Source of the DNA: Eubacterium sp. CAG:248
GTDB lineage: Bacteria; Bacillota; Clostridia; Lachnospirales; Lachnospiraceae
Assembly: GCA_000436475.1 (NCBI GenBank)
Contig: FR886175.1
Location: 42,340 to 106,339, forward strand
DNA length: 64,000 nucleotides
Direction of reading: 5' to 3'
A program made the position numbers and the translations under genes. The notes below the pieces were generated by a model that worked only from the letters and a program-made list of their open reading frames with translations, did not search any database and had not been told where the DNA came from. Position 1 is the first letter of the stretch. Each line of letters opens with the position of its first letter. Below, one piece after another: positions 37,555 through 45,344 of this stretch.

Positions 37555-38238
37555 ATGAAATACAGAGATAAGCTTATAAAGTATTTTGAGGATGCACCAG
37601 AGGGCGCTGTCATAGTTGCCAATGATATGTATGAAAATGGCTTTACAAAGATGAGTCATGATGCGTTTTTCAGGGCAGTCGAGAGATTATGTGATGATGG
37701 TGTTATCATAAGGGCTGGAAAGGGAATGTATATTAAAGCAGCTGATAAAGATAAGAATATCGAAGAATTACTGCTTAATTATTTCTTTGGAGAGAATAAC
37801 GATAACGGATTATTCATAGGATACAGGCTGTATAACAAGTATATGGTTTCAGCTTATCAGACAGACAGGATAGAGCTGTATTCAAATGTACTAAAATCAA
37901 GAACCTGTGAGGTTGGCAATATATGTGTAAAGCGGCCGGGAGTGCAGCTGGATTTTGAGAATGCCAGGGTTATAGAGGCACTTGAAATCATGCAGAATTA
38001 TTATAATATTGAACAACTGAATAAGCTTAAGTTCGCGCGTTTTGCCAAGCAGTTTGCCATAAGCTATAATGATGCAGCAGCTGTCAATGTACTTGAGCAT
38101 ATGAAATATAAGAAAAGTACGATAGCATTTATGAAAAAGGTGCTCGATATGTATAAGGTTGAGAACTCACTTCAGCAGTATTTAAGTTATGCATCTGACT
38201 ATAAGGTTCCGGCAGTACAAAGAGTGGCACGATTGTGA
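37555..38238 (+). CDS. AbiEi/DUF6088-type winged-helix protein, orphan antitoxin-like
   Basis: 227 residues. The N-terminal 65 residues form a winged helix (IVANDMYENGFTKMSHDAFFRAVERLCDDGVIIRAGKGMY), as in AbiEi-type IV antitoxins and DUF6088 proteins. The rest resembles the AbiEi C-terminal antitoxin part (GLFIGYRLYNKYMVS). No AbiEii nucleotidyltransferase toxin is adjacent: the next gene is riboswitch-controlled folT. It may be a domesticated regulator. The gene before it is unrelated. Confidence 0.6.
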   Translation: MKYRDKLIKYFEDAPEGAVIVANDMYENGFTKMSHDAFFRAVERLCDDGVIIRAGKGMYIKAADKDKNIEELLLNYFFGENNDNGLFIGYRLYNKYMVSAYQTDRIELYSNVLKSRTCEVGNICVKRPGVQLDFENARVIEALEIMQNYYNIEQLNKLKFARFAKQFAISYNDAAAVNVLEHMKYKKSTIAFMKKVLDMYKVENSLQQYLSYASDYKVPAVQRVARL

Positions 38239-38343
38239 GTTATGAAAAAATGAAAAAAGTACTTTACAATTATGTATACAATATATATAATAATGCCTGT
38301 ACTACAGAAACAACATTAGTTTCTGTAAAATATTAAAATATAA

Positions 38344-38441
38344 AGCAGAGTAGGAATATGTGCGTTAAGTGCTGTATGGACAGGGAGTTGCCATATGGAC
38401 GAAAAGGTTTTCTTGCGATACATAATCCGCATCCCGCTGCT
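38344..38441 (+). ncRNA. Tetrahydrofolate (THF) riboswitch, folT leader
   Basis: The leader has the class I THF aptamer pattern: P1 AGCAG (38344-38348) with CTGCT (38437-38441), AGAGTAG just inside, the conserved GTGCGTTAAGTG (38360-38371), a GGGAGTTG segment, and GCATCCCGCT at the 3' side. The gene behind it is a folate transporter S component, the usual target. The ATG inside the aptamer at 38395 is not a start. Confidence 0.88.
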
Positions 38442-38501
38442 ACATACTATGGCGAACAACCTCCTATGTAGAGCGAAGATTACTGCAAAGGAGGTTTTTT
38501 T
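38440..38501 (+). promoter_or_regulatory. Expression platform of the THF riboswitch
   Basis: AACCTCC (38458-38464) can pair with GGAGGTT (38490-38496), which holds the folT ribosome-binding site and runs into seven T. The fold would block both elongation and translation. An alternative stem, CTACATA (38440-38446) with TATGTAG (38465-38471), overlaps the 3' strand of P1 by two bases and would tie up the region around AACCTCC. This predicts folate binding turns folT off. Confidence 0.7.
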
Positions 38502-38502
38502 A

Positions 38503-39111
38503 ATGTCAATTTTATTGAAGAATTTTGCATTTTCAGCAAAAGAGTTTAAGAGCATTAAGTCAGTTGTTGCGGCTGCACTTCTCATCGCTCTGCACACAGT
38601 ATTAGCTGTGTTTGTATCTATTCAGGTGACACCAACATTAAGGCTGTCAGTATCATTTCTTGCAAACTGTGCCATAGGCTATATGTTTGGTCCTGTTATG
38701 GGCTTTGTATGTGGAGGTTTAGGTGACCTTATACAGTTTGTCATCAAGCCAACAGGTGCGTATTTCCCAGGCTGGACGTTAAGTGCAGCTCTTGCAGGCT
38801 TTATCTATGGTCTGTTCTTTTATGGCTGTAATATGAAGGTCGCAGAAAGCTTTGATGGTGATAAGAAGGGCATCTTAAAGTTTATTGATGTTAAGTTCTT
38901 ACTAAGATGTATACTCGGACTTACAGTTGACACATTGCTTGTAAATGTTTTACTTGGCACATACTGGTGCAGTATAATGTATGGAAAGGGTTTTGCATTC
39001 TATTTCTCAATAAGATTTGCAAAGAATATGATACAGTTGCCTATTAACATCATCCTCACATATTATGTGCTTGGATTTGTTAAATATATTGATAAAAAAA
39101 TATATAATTAA
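38503..39111 (+). CDS. folT: Folate-specific ECF transporter S component
   Basis: 202 residues, six predicted membrane helices. The start ATG at 38503 is fixed by AAGGAGG at 38488-38494 and by the riboswitch before it; a longer in-frame reading from 38395 would run through the aptamer. VQVTPTLRLSVSFLANCAIGYMFGP-like features of FolT (TPTLRLSVSFL, FGPVMGFVCGGLGDLIQF) are visible. The S component works with shared EcfAA'T, which are elsewhere. Folate uptake is inferred from family and riboswitch together. Confidence 0.9.
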   Translation: MSILLKNFAFSAKEFKSIKSVVAAALLIALHTVLAVFVSIQVTPTLRLSVSFLANCAIGYMFGPVMGFVCGGLGDLIQFVIKPTGAYFPGWTLSAALAGFIYGLFFYGCNMKVAESFDGDKKGILKFIDVKFLLRCILGLTVDTLLVNVLLGTYWCSIMYGKGFAFYFSIRFAKNMIQLPINIILTYYVLGFVKYIDKKIYN

Positions 39112-39149
39112 ACATATATCATGTTATATGGGATTGGAGAAAATAAAAT

Positions 39150-39689
39150 ATGTCAAAAATAATGATAGCATCAGATATTCATGGTTCTGCATATTACTGC
39201 AGGCAAATGTTAGAAAGATTCAAGGAAGAAAAGGCTGAAAGACTTGTTCTTCTAGGAGATATATTATACCATGGACCAAGAAATGATCTTCCAAAAGAAT
39301 ATGCTCCCAAAGAAGTTATTGCAATGCTTAATCCACTTCGCAACAGGATAATATGCGTAAGAGGCAATTGCGATACAGAGGTAGATCAGATGGTGCTTGA
39401 TTTTAATGTTCTTGCAGAACAGGCATATCTTAACTTCAATAACTATTCAATAGTTCTTGCACATGGACATAAGCTTGACGAGAAGAATATACCGGCATTA
39501 TGCGATGGAGATATACTTCTATGTGGGCATACACATGTTCCTAAGTGTGAAAAAAGAGATGGATATATATATATGAATCCAGGTTCAGTATCTATACCAA
39601 AAGAGAACTCAGCACATAGTTATATGATACTTGAGGACAGATTCTACTGGAAAGATATAGAGGATGGAAGCACTTATATGAACTATTAG
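39150..39689 (+). CDS. yfcE: YfcE/MJ0936-type metallophosphodiesterase
   Basis: 179 residues, calcineurin-like fold. Metal-binding motifs in order: ASDIHGSAYY, LLGDILYHGPRND, VRGNCDTEVD, VLAHGHKL and LCGHTHVPK; MNPGSVSIPKE closes the family pattern. Acts on phosphodiesters in vitro; the natural substrate is not known. Starts 38 bases after folT, so possibly co-transcribed. Confidence 0.92.
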   Translation: MSKIMIASDIHGSAYYCRQMLERFKEEKAERLVLLGDILYHGPRNDLPKEYAPKEVIAMLNPLRNRIICVRGNCDTEVDQMVLDFNVLAEQAYLNFNNYSIVLAHGHKLDEKNIPALCDGDILLCGHTHVPKCEKRDGYIYMNPGSVSIPKENSAHSYMILEDRFYWKDIEDGSTYMNY

Positions 39690-39815
39690 ATATTATGCAG
39701 GTTTCATAATTGTTTATATATTTTTAATTGTATTTAATTATATATGTGATAGAGTATTATTTAGTGATTACATAAGCACTATATTATATATAATTATGAA
39801 AGGCTGGATGGTTTG

Positions 39816-40220
39816 ATGAATAGATTTAAAGATAAGATGGCAAGATTCATGTATGGAAGATATGGTATGGATCAGCTCTCAAGGAATTTATCTTTAATAT
39901 GCCTGGTGCTTCTTATCGTTACTATGTTCGTAAGGAATAACGTTATATATATGATAGCACTTGTTGGTATTGTGTATACATATTTCAGGGTGTTTTCACG
40001 TAATATATCCAGGCGTTCAGAGGAGAATGAAAAGTATCTGAAATTTCATTATAAGGTAGTTGGAAAGCTTAATAAAATCAAGTTCAGAATTACGGATAGT
40101 AAGACACACAGGATATTCAGATGTCCTAGCTGTTCGCAGAAAATAAGAGTTCCAAGAGGCAAGGGAAAGATAAGTATCAAGTGTCCTAAGTGCAGGATAG
40201 AATTTATAAAGAAAACATGA
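39816..40220 (+). CDS. Small membrane protein with C-terminal zinc ribbon
   Basis: 134 residues from the ATG at 39816 (a TTG directly before is also open). Two hydrophobic helices (about residues 25-60) are followed by a basic stretch and a four-cysteine ribbon, RCPSCSQKIRVPRGKGKI then CPKCRIEF. This zinc-ribbon end resembles the MJ0042/zf-MJ type. Function unknown. The ribosome-binding site is weak (AAAGGCTGG). Confidence 0.65.
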   Translation: MNRFKDKMARFMYGRYGMDQLSRNLSLICLVLLIVTMFVRNNVIYMIALVGIVYTYFRVFSRNISRRSEENEKYLKFHYKVVGKLNKIKFRITDSKTHRIFRCPSCSQKIRVPRGKGKISIKCPKCRIEFIKKT

Positions 40221-40257
40221 TAAATGCATGTTCATACGTATATTAATATGAAGCTTT

Positions 40258-40305
40258 AAAGCACATTTGCAGCCAGTATATATTGGATGTGGATGTGCTT
40301 TTTAT
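40258..40305 (+). terminator. Intrinsic terminator
   Basis: AAAGCACAT (40258-40266) pairs with ATGTGCTTT (40293-40301), followed by TTATTTTAT; the loop is 26 bases. Confidence 0.65.
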
Positions 40306-40412
40306 TTTATACTTTAGACACTTACTGATGTATCAGGATTGCTGCATTGCTATGCAATCCACGTACACTTACATCATATAATATCAGAAAGATGATATTA
40401 TATGGTAAAGCT

Positions 40413-42263
40413 ATGAACCAGAAAATAGAAAACCTGCTTAATGTTTCATTATCTGCCACAAGAAAAGAGCTTGAGAATTCAGAGAGCCTTAGTACAGGGT
40501 TTAACTGGAGAGATGATACATGGGAAATAATAGTAAAGTATTCAGGAAATCTTGAAAATATAAGAAAAAAGTATAATGTATATATAAGAGAACTGCTGTA
40601 TAACTATGCTATAATTGTGACAGATAAGAATACGATAGAGCTTATATCACAGGAAACGAATATAGATTATATAGAAAAACCAAAGAGCATATATTTCCAG
40701 CTTGAAAGGGCGAAGTCAGCGGCATGTGCTAACAATGTGCGGGCTGGTAATAAGAATATTGTTAATAAAAATGTTATAAGAAATGCTTATGATGGGACAT
40801 ATCTTAGTGGAAAGGGTGTCATCGTTGCAGTTATTGATACTGGAATAGACATATTAAGTGAAGAGTTCAGGAAAAGTGATGGCAGTACAAGGATATTAAA
40901 CATATATGACCAGACACAGCAGACGGAATACAATGAGGAAGATATAAATGCATATTTAAACAAAGCTATTGTAAATAAGGATAACACATATAATGGGAGA
41001 AGTATACAGATACCAGGCGCTGATAATACACAGCATGGCACTAATGTTGCTGTAATAGCATGTGGAAGAAGTGGCGTTGCATATGAAGCAGATATAATAG
41101 CTGTTAAGATGGGATATTCATATAATAATCAGTTTCCACGCACAACAAGCCTTATGGATGCCATAGATTATGTCATAAGGAAGGCTATGGAGTATGAAAA
41201 ACCAGTGGCAATAAACATAAGCTATGGCTTTAATTATGGAGATCATGATGGAAATACACTGCTTGAACGCTATATCAATGATGTTGCAGCGGGCTATAAA
41301 TGCAGTATATGCATAGGAAGTGGAAACGAGGCAGACAAGGCAGTACATTATGGAAATATAATAAAGAAGGGACAGACAGATACAGTTGAGATATCAGTAA
41401 GTGAATATGAACATTCGATAGATATACAGATATGGAAATACTACTGGGATGTTTACAGGATAATGCTTGCTGGTCCGGATGGAGTGCAGTTTAATATAAC
41501 AGGACAGGGATATATAAACAGATTCAGGATTCTTGATACAGATATAATAAGTCTATTAGGTGAGCCGTCACCTTATAATCTGTATCAGGAAATATATATT
41601 AATCTGCAGCCTTCTAAGGATTATATAACACCGGGAATATGGAAAATCATCATATATGGGGAAAGTATACGTCAGGGAGTATATAATATATGGCTTCCGT
41701 CAAGCCAGTCTTTAAATACTGCGACAGGCTTTGTAAAACCGGTTCCATATGATACTATAACGATTCCAGCAACAGCCACAGGTTGTATATCTGTAGGGGC
41801 TTATAATTCATATACAGGAGCATATGCTGCATTTTCAGGCAGGGGAAAAGGCGTATGGAATAAAGATATCAGATATACCTATGACAATTTTAACTATGTT
41901 AACAATCTTAATAATGATAACCAGGTGGGCAATAATGCTGCTGTTAACTACATAGATGCCGGAATAAAGCCAGATATACTTGCACCAGGAGTGGATATAA
42001 AGATAAGAAAACAGACAGCTTATGAAACTGATATAGTGAGTGTTACTGGGACTTCATATGCAGTACCGTTTGTGACAGGCGGTGCAGCCCTGCTTATGCA
42101 ATGGGGGATAGTTATGGGCAATGACAGATATATGTATGGTGAGAAGCTAAAGGCGTATTTAAGACGTGGTGCCAGACCGCTTGGAATAGAGATGTATGCA
42201 GCAGCTCCCAATCCTGTGACAGGATATGGAAGGATATGTATAGCAGATAGTATGCCAGTGTAA
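40413..42263 (+). CDS. S8-family subtilisin-like serine protease
   Basis: About 616 residues. The catalytic triad is complete: Asp in VAVIDTGIDIL, His in NTQHGTNVAVIACG, and Ser in VTGTSYAVPFVTGGAALL. A large insert sits between the His and Ser segments, as in the Csp-like proteases of clostridia. There is no secretion signal, so it is probably cytoplasmic or exported by another route. The start is uncertain: ATGs at 40347, 40392 and 40413 are in frame and none has a good ribosome-binding site. The N-terminal part before the Asp, about 125 residues, looks like a propeptide. Confidence 0.85.
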   Translation: MNQKIENLLNVSLSATRKELENSESLSTGFNWRDDTWEIIVKYSGNLENIRKKYNVYIRELLYNYAIIVTDKNTIELISQETNIDYIEKPKSIYFQLERAKSAACANNVRAGNKNIVNKNVIRNAYDGTYLSGKGVIVAVIDTGIDILSEEFRKSDGSTRILNIYDQTQQTEYNEEDINAYLNKAIVNKDNTYNGRSIQIPGADNTQHGTNVAVIACGRSGVAYEADIIAVKMGYSYNNQFPRTTSLMDAIDYVIRKAMEYEKPVAINISYGFNYGDHDGNTLLERYINDVAAGYKCSICIGSGNEADKAVHYGNIIKKGQTDTVEISVSEYEHSIDIQIWKYYWDVYRIMLAGPDGVQFNITGQGYINRFRILDTDIISLLGEPSPYNLYQEIYINLQPSKDYITPGIWKIIIYGESIRQGVYNIWLPSSQSLNTATGFVKPVPYDTITIPATATGCISVGAYNSYTGAYAAFSGRGKGVWNKDIRYTYDNFNYVNNLNNDNQVGNNAAVNYIDAGIKPDILAPGVDIKIRKQTAYETDIVSVTGTSYAVPFVTGGAALLMQWGIVMGNDRYMYGEKLKAYLRRGARPLGIEMYAAAPNPVTGYGRICIADSMPV

Positions 42264-42380
42264 AGCATGGAAAAACAAAAAAAGCATAAAATATAAAATA
42301 AGTCTTGAAAAGTATACAAACATTGTGGTAAAGTATGTTTATACAATAAGAGTATGATTGTAATAATTGGAGGAGAATAT

Positions 42381-42812
42381 ATGAAGATATCAACAAAGGG
42401 AAGATATGCACTCAGGGTTATGATAGACCTTGCTGAGCATGATAACGGTGAATATATAACGCTTATGGATATAGCTGAAAGACAGGGCATATCTGAAAAA
42501 TATCTCGAGTCCATAGTATCGATGTTAAGTAAGAATGATTTTCTTACTTCGCTTCGTGGAAAAGGTGGCGGATATAAGTTATCAAGAAGACCGGAAGAGT
42601 ATTCTGTGCTTAGTATATTGCAGTGCACAGAGGGTTCACTGGCACCGGTAGCCTGTCTTGAGAACAAGCCTAACAAGTGTCCTAATCTATCAGAGTGTAA
42701 GACTATAACTATGTGGGAAAACTTCGAGAAGACTATAAACGATTATTTTGGCAGTATCTCGATAGCGGATCTTATTAATTCAGGTAATGGAATAGATAAT
42801 TATGTTATATAA
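42381..42812 (+). CDS. Rrf2-family transcriptional regulator
   Basis: 143 residues; the ATG at 42381 follows GGAGG at 42369-42373, and the longer in-frame start at 42354 has no such site. The N-terminal winged helix (ISTKGRYALRVMIDLAEH, then GISEKYLESIVSMLSKNDFLTSLRGKGGGYKLSR) is typical. Three cysteines (VACLENKPNKCPNLSEC) fit an Fe-S cluster as in IscR. No isc or suf genes follow, so its targets lie elsewhere. A spaced palindrome AAACAT/ATGTTT at 42319-42341 overlaps the promoter zone and may be self-regulatory. Confidence 0.88.
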   Translation: MKISTKGRYALRVMIDLAEHDNGEYITLMDIAERQGISEKYLESIVSMLSKNDFLTSLRGKGGGYKLSRRPEEYSVLSILQCTEGSLAPVACLENKPNKCPNLSECKTITMWENFEKTINDYFGSISIADLINSGNGIDNYVI

Positions 42813-42860
42813 TACATGAATCTTAGTGAATAAGTAATAAGCAATAATAAGCAATAAAAA

Positions 42861-42897
42861 AACAACCATCTATGTGCATGGAGCATAGATGGTTGTT
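42861..42897. terminator. Bidirectional terminator between the Rrf2 and flagellin genes
   Basis: A 14-bp perfect stem, AACAACCATCTATG (42861-42874) with its complement (42884-42897), has an A-run on the left and a T-run on the right. It can end both the Rrf2 transcript and the flagellin transcript. Confidence 0.9.
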
Positions 42898-42905
42898 TTT
42901 TTATA

Positions 42906-44129
42906 CTACTGAAGAAGTGAAAGAACTCCCTGGTTAGACTGGTTAGCCTGAGCAAGCATTGACTGACCTGCCTGAGCAAGAATGTTGTTCTTGCTGTAGT
43001 TAACCATTTCCTGAGCCATATCTGTATCACGGATACGAGATTCAGCAGATGTTGTATTCTCAACAACGTTGTCTAAGTTAGCAATTGTATGCTCAAGTCT
43101 GTTCTGTGCAGCACCGAGAGTTGAACGCTGTGAAGATACCTTCTGTACAGCTTCTGCGATACGGTCGATAGCAGCTGTAGCATCATCCTCTGTGTCTACC
43201 TTAAGACCATAAACACCGATACCTTTTGCACTCATAGAATCGATTTTAACGGCAATCTTGTTGTCTTCAGCAGAATCAGCTCCAACATGAAGACTGAAAG
43301 AGATAGCTCCATTTACTTCATAACCTTTTGTGAAAGCTTTAGCATCATCTTTTGCTATTTCCATATTGGTTTTATCTTTACCAGCCTCTCCAGCATTACT
43401 TGTATAATACTTGTCTGCGGCTGTACCATCTGCATTTTTTGAATCCTGAATATTCTGTGCAGTTACCTCTTTGCCATTTTTATCGTATAATTTTGTTACA
43501 TATGCATAATTTTTACCTTTAACGGCAATTTTATCAGCAGTCTGTGAATTATTAGTCTTATCATATGCTTCTGTATAGAGCTTTTTGCCATCTTTAATAG
43601 CTTTTTCTAAATCTGTTGCAGTAGTGATTTCTGTAGCTGATCCTTCTGCATATATACCACCTGTAACGTTATATTTTGATTCCATAAAATATGCTGTATC
43701 AGCTTTAGTAGGATCACCCTTTAAAAGATAAGTTTCATTAAACTTAGTTGTCTCTGAAACTCTGTCAATCTCAGATGTAAGCTGATCTATTTCATCCTGG
43801 ATAGCCTTACGGTCTGTCTGAGAGTTAGTACCATTAGCAGACTGAACAGCAAGCTCGTTCATTCTCTGAAGCATTGAGTGAACTTCTGTTAAAGCACCTT
43901 CAGCTGTCTGAACAGCAGATACACCATCCTGTGCATTTGAAGAAGCCTGTGTAAGTCCGCGGATCTGCTTTCTCATCTTTTCAGAGATTGAAAGACCAGC
44001 TGCATCATCAGCGGCACGGTTAATCTTATAACCAGAAGATAACTTCTCAGCTGATTTAGACTGTGCTGAAGTTGTTACATTAAGCATTCTGTTAGCATTC
44101 ATTGCTGTTAAATTGTGTTGTATTACCAT
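42906..44129 (-). CDS. hag: Flagellin
   Basis: Filament subunit of the flagellum, exported by the flagellar type III system. 407 residues. Conserved D0/D1 ends are present: MVIQHNLTAMNANRMLNV and SSGYKINRAADDAAGLSISE at the N-terminus, and IRDTDMAQEMVNYSKNNI followed by QAGQSMLAQANQSNQGVL at the C-terminus. The middle of about 180 residues is the variable surface-exposed part. LQRMNELAVQ overlaps the region that TLR5 recognises in other flagellins. It follows csrA in a minus-strand operon, and no flagellar promoter lies directly before it. Expression probably depends on the invertible element upstream. Confidence 0.95.
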   Translation of the reverse strand: MVIQHNLTAMNANRMLNVTTSAQSKSAEKLSSGYKINRAADDAAGLSISEKMRKQIRGLTQASSNAQDGVSAVQTAEGALTEVHSMLQRMNELAVQSANGTNSQTDRKAIQDEIDQLTSEIDRVSETTKFNETYLLKGDPTKADTAYFMESKYNVTGGIYAEGSATEITTATDLEKAIKDGKKLYTEAYDKTNNSQTADKIAVKGKNYAYVTKLYDKNGKEVTAQNIQDSKNADGTAADKYYTSNAGEAGKDKTNMEIAKDDAKAFTKGYEVNGAISFSLHVGADSAEDNKIAVKIDSMSAKGIGVYGLKVDTEDDATAAIDRIAEAVQKVSSQRSTLGAAQNRLEHTIANLDNVVENTTSAESRIRDTDMAQEMVNYSKNNILAQAGQSMLAQANQSNQGVLSLLQ

Positions 44130-44137
44130 AATACATA

Positions 44138-44182
44138 CCTCCGTGTAAATAAAATATTTGTCAGAGGGGAATCCGTTCCCCT
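44138..44182 (-). promoter_or_regulatory. Flagellin leader with probable CsrA-binding sites
   Basis: On the mRNA strand an AGGGGAA/TTCCCCT hairpin (complement of 44165-44182) displays CGGA in its loop, and the ribosome-binding site reads ACGGAGG (complement of 44138-44144). GGA in a loop plus GGA at the ribosome-binding site is the CsrA target pattern known from hag of Bacillus subtilis. csrA is the gene just upstream. Confidence 0.65.
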
Positions 44183-44215
44183 TATGAAAGATATATAATA
44201 AGCAGTGTTACCATG

Positions 44216-44524
44216 CTAACCCTGCGTATTATCATTAGATTTGCGTGCCTGCTTATCTTCTTTGATAAGACGGCGTATCTTGTTTAGTGTTTCAGGAGAA
44301 AGTCCCTGCTCAGCGTAGTAAGGTGATATGAATCTTGAAGTTTTCTTATCAGAATCAGAGCTGTTTGCACTGTTTCTTGCAAGAACCTTGCTTCGTACGA
44401 TATTGAGCTCTCTTGGTGCATCTATGAGAAGGTGTATATTACCTTCTGAACCACCTGAGTATATGACCCTTACGTCATCACCGATGTTGATGAATTCGCC
44501 GGGTTTGATAGTGAGTTTTAACAC
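44216..44524 (-). CDS. csrA: CsrA-family translational regulator with C-terminal extension
   Basis: 102 residues from a GTG at 44524, which reads MLKLTIKPGEF and has AGGAGG at 44530-44535. The first 50 residues are the CsrA beta fold (GDDVRVIYSGGSEGNIHLLIDAPRELNIVRSKV), including the LNIVR RNA-contact region. About 50 extra residues follow (DKKTSRFISPYYAEQGLSPE and a basic/acidic helix), longer than the usual 60-75 residue CsrA. fliW, its usual antagonist, is not adjacent. The left inverted repeat of the invertible element begins six bases before the ribosome-binding site. Confidence 0.88.
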   Translation of the reverse strand: MLKLTIKPGEFINIGDDVRVIYSGGSEGNIHLLIDAPRELNIVRSKVLARNSANSSDSDKKTSRFISPYYAEQGLSPETLNKIRRLIKEDKQARKSNDNTQG

Positions 44525-44540
44525 ATTAACCTCCTTGTCT

Positions 44541-44574
44541 ATGCAACAAACTGTTTCAAAATGTTGCATCCCAA
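44541..44574 (+). repeat. Left inverted repeat (recombination site) of the invertible element
   Basis: 34 bases that match the reverse complement of 45345-45378 with two adjacent mismatches (44550-44551). The site itself is an imperfect palindrome: ATGCAACA and TGTTGCAT arms of 8 bp flank a 13-base core, as expected for a tyrosine-recombinase core site. Confidence 0.92.
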
Positions 44575-44599
44575 AACATATAGATGGAGGTAATAACAT

Positions 44600-45178
44600 A
44601 TGAGTACATCCCAGCCTATAAGGAGTACAGATGAACTGGAGGCATTCAGACGATTCTATCTGGATGAAGAGCCTAACTTGAGAAACTATGCAATGATATG
44701 CATGGGAGTGAATACTGCATTAAGAATAAGTGACCTGTTAGAGTTAAAATGGGGAGAAGTATATGATTTTAATGAACAGTGTTTCAGAAAACATATGGTA
44801 ATATGCGAAAGAAAGACAGGAAAAGAATCAAGGATTGCAATTAATGGCAGCACTAAAAAAGGACTTTTGACATATATGGACACGTTAGATGGTGTTAAAA
44901 AAGGTGACTATATATTTACAGGTAGATACGCAGGAACGCATCTTAGCCGTTCACAGGCGTTCAGAATCATAAAGCATGCTGCGTATTCACTTAATATGGA
45001 GAGGGGCATAAGCTGTCATTCCATGAGAAAAACATTCGGATATTATGCGTGGAAATGTGGAACACCACCGGCAATGCTCATGGAGATATATAATCATTCA
45101 TCATATGAGATAACGAAAAGGTATCTTGGTATTAAACAGGATGATAAAGATTCTGTGTTTCTTAAGGTTAATCTGTAA
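44600..45178 (+). CDS. Short tyrosine recombinase (FimB/RecV-like invertase)
   Basis: 192 residues, the size of FimB/FimE-type invertases, with little beyond the catalytic domain. The catalytic residues are complete: R42 (TALRISDLLELKW), K72 (ERKTGKE), H140 and R143 (HSMRKTFG), H166 (YNHSSYE) and nucleophile Y175 (KRYLGI). GGAGG stands before the ATG. The gene is bracketed by inverted repeats, which marks its likely substrate as its own flanks. Transcription in the current orientation would have to start within or near csrA; no clear promoter was found. Confidence 0.92.
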   Translation: MSTSQPIRSTDELEAFRRFYLDEEPNLRNYAMICMGVNTALRISDLLELKWGEVYDFNEQCFRKHMVICERKTGKESRIAINGSTKKGLLTYMDTLDGVKKGDYIFTGRYAGTHLSRSQAFRIIKHAAYSLNMERGISCHSMRKTFGYYAWKCGTPPAMLMEIYNHSSYEITKRYLGIKQDDKDSVFLKVNL

Positions 45179-45277
45179 GGACAGGATTAATATATAAAAC
45201 AACATAAGTGATAAGCGTATTGATTTGCTGTTTTAATGTTATAGAAAATTTATATAGAATTTTATTAAGAAACCTGC

Positions 45278-45304
45278 TAAAGTGTTGAGGGAATATGACG
45301 ATAT
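45278..45304 (+). promoter_or_regulatory. SigD/sigma-28 type flagellar promoter inside the invertible element
   Basis: TAAA (45278-45281), 15 bases, then GACGATAT (45297-45304). The sigma-28/SigD pattern is TAAA-N15-GCCGATAT, so only one core base differs. Transcription runs rightwards, toward the right repeat. The class of promoter is the one used for flagellin genes, yet no flagellar gene lies downstream in this orientation. Confidence 0.82.
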
Positions 45305-45344
45305 ATTAATCGTAATTAAGAATATGAACTAATAAGAATTTATA

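Noticed and set aside
38395..38502. Upstream extension of folT from an ATG at 38395
   Set aside because: The extension would translate the THF aptamer and terminator stem; the ATG at 38503 has an ideal ribosome-binding site.
44130..44215. SigD promoter directly before flagellin
   Set aside because: No TAAA-N15-GCCGAT-like pattern was found on the minus strand between csrA and flagellin; only the leader hairpin and ribosome-binding site are visible.
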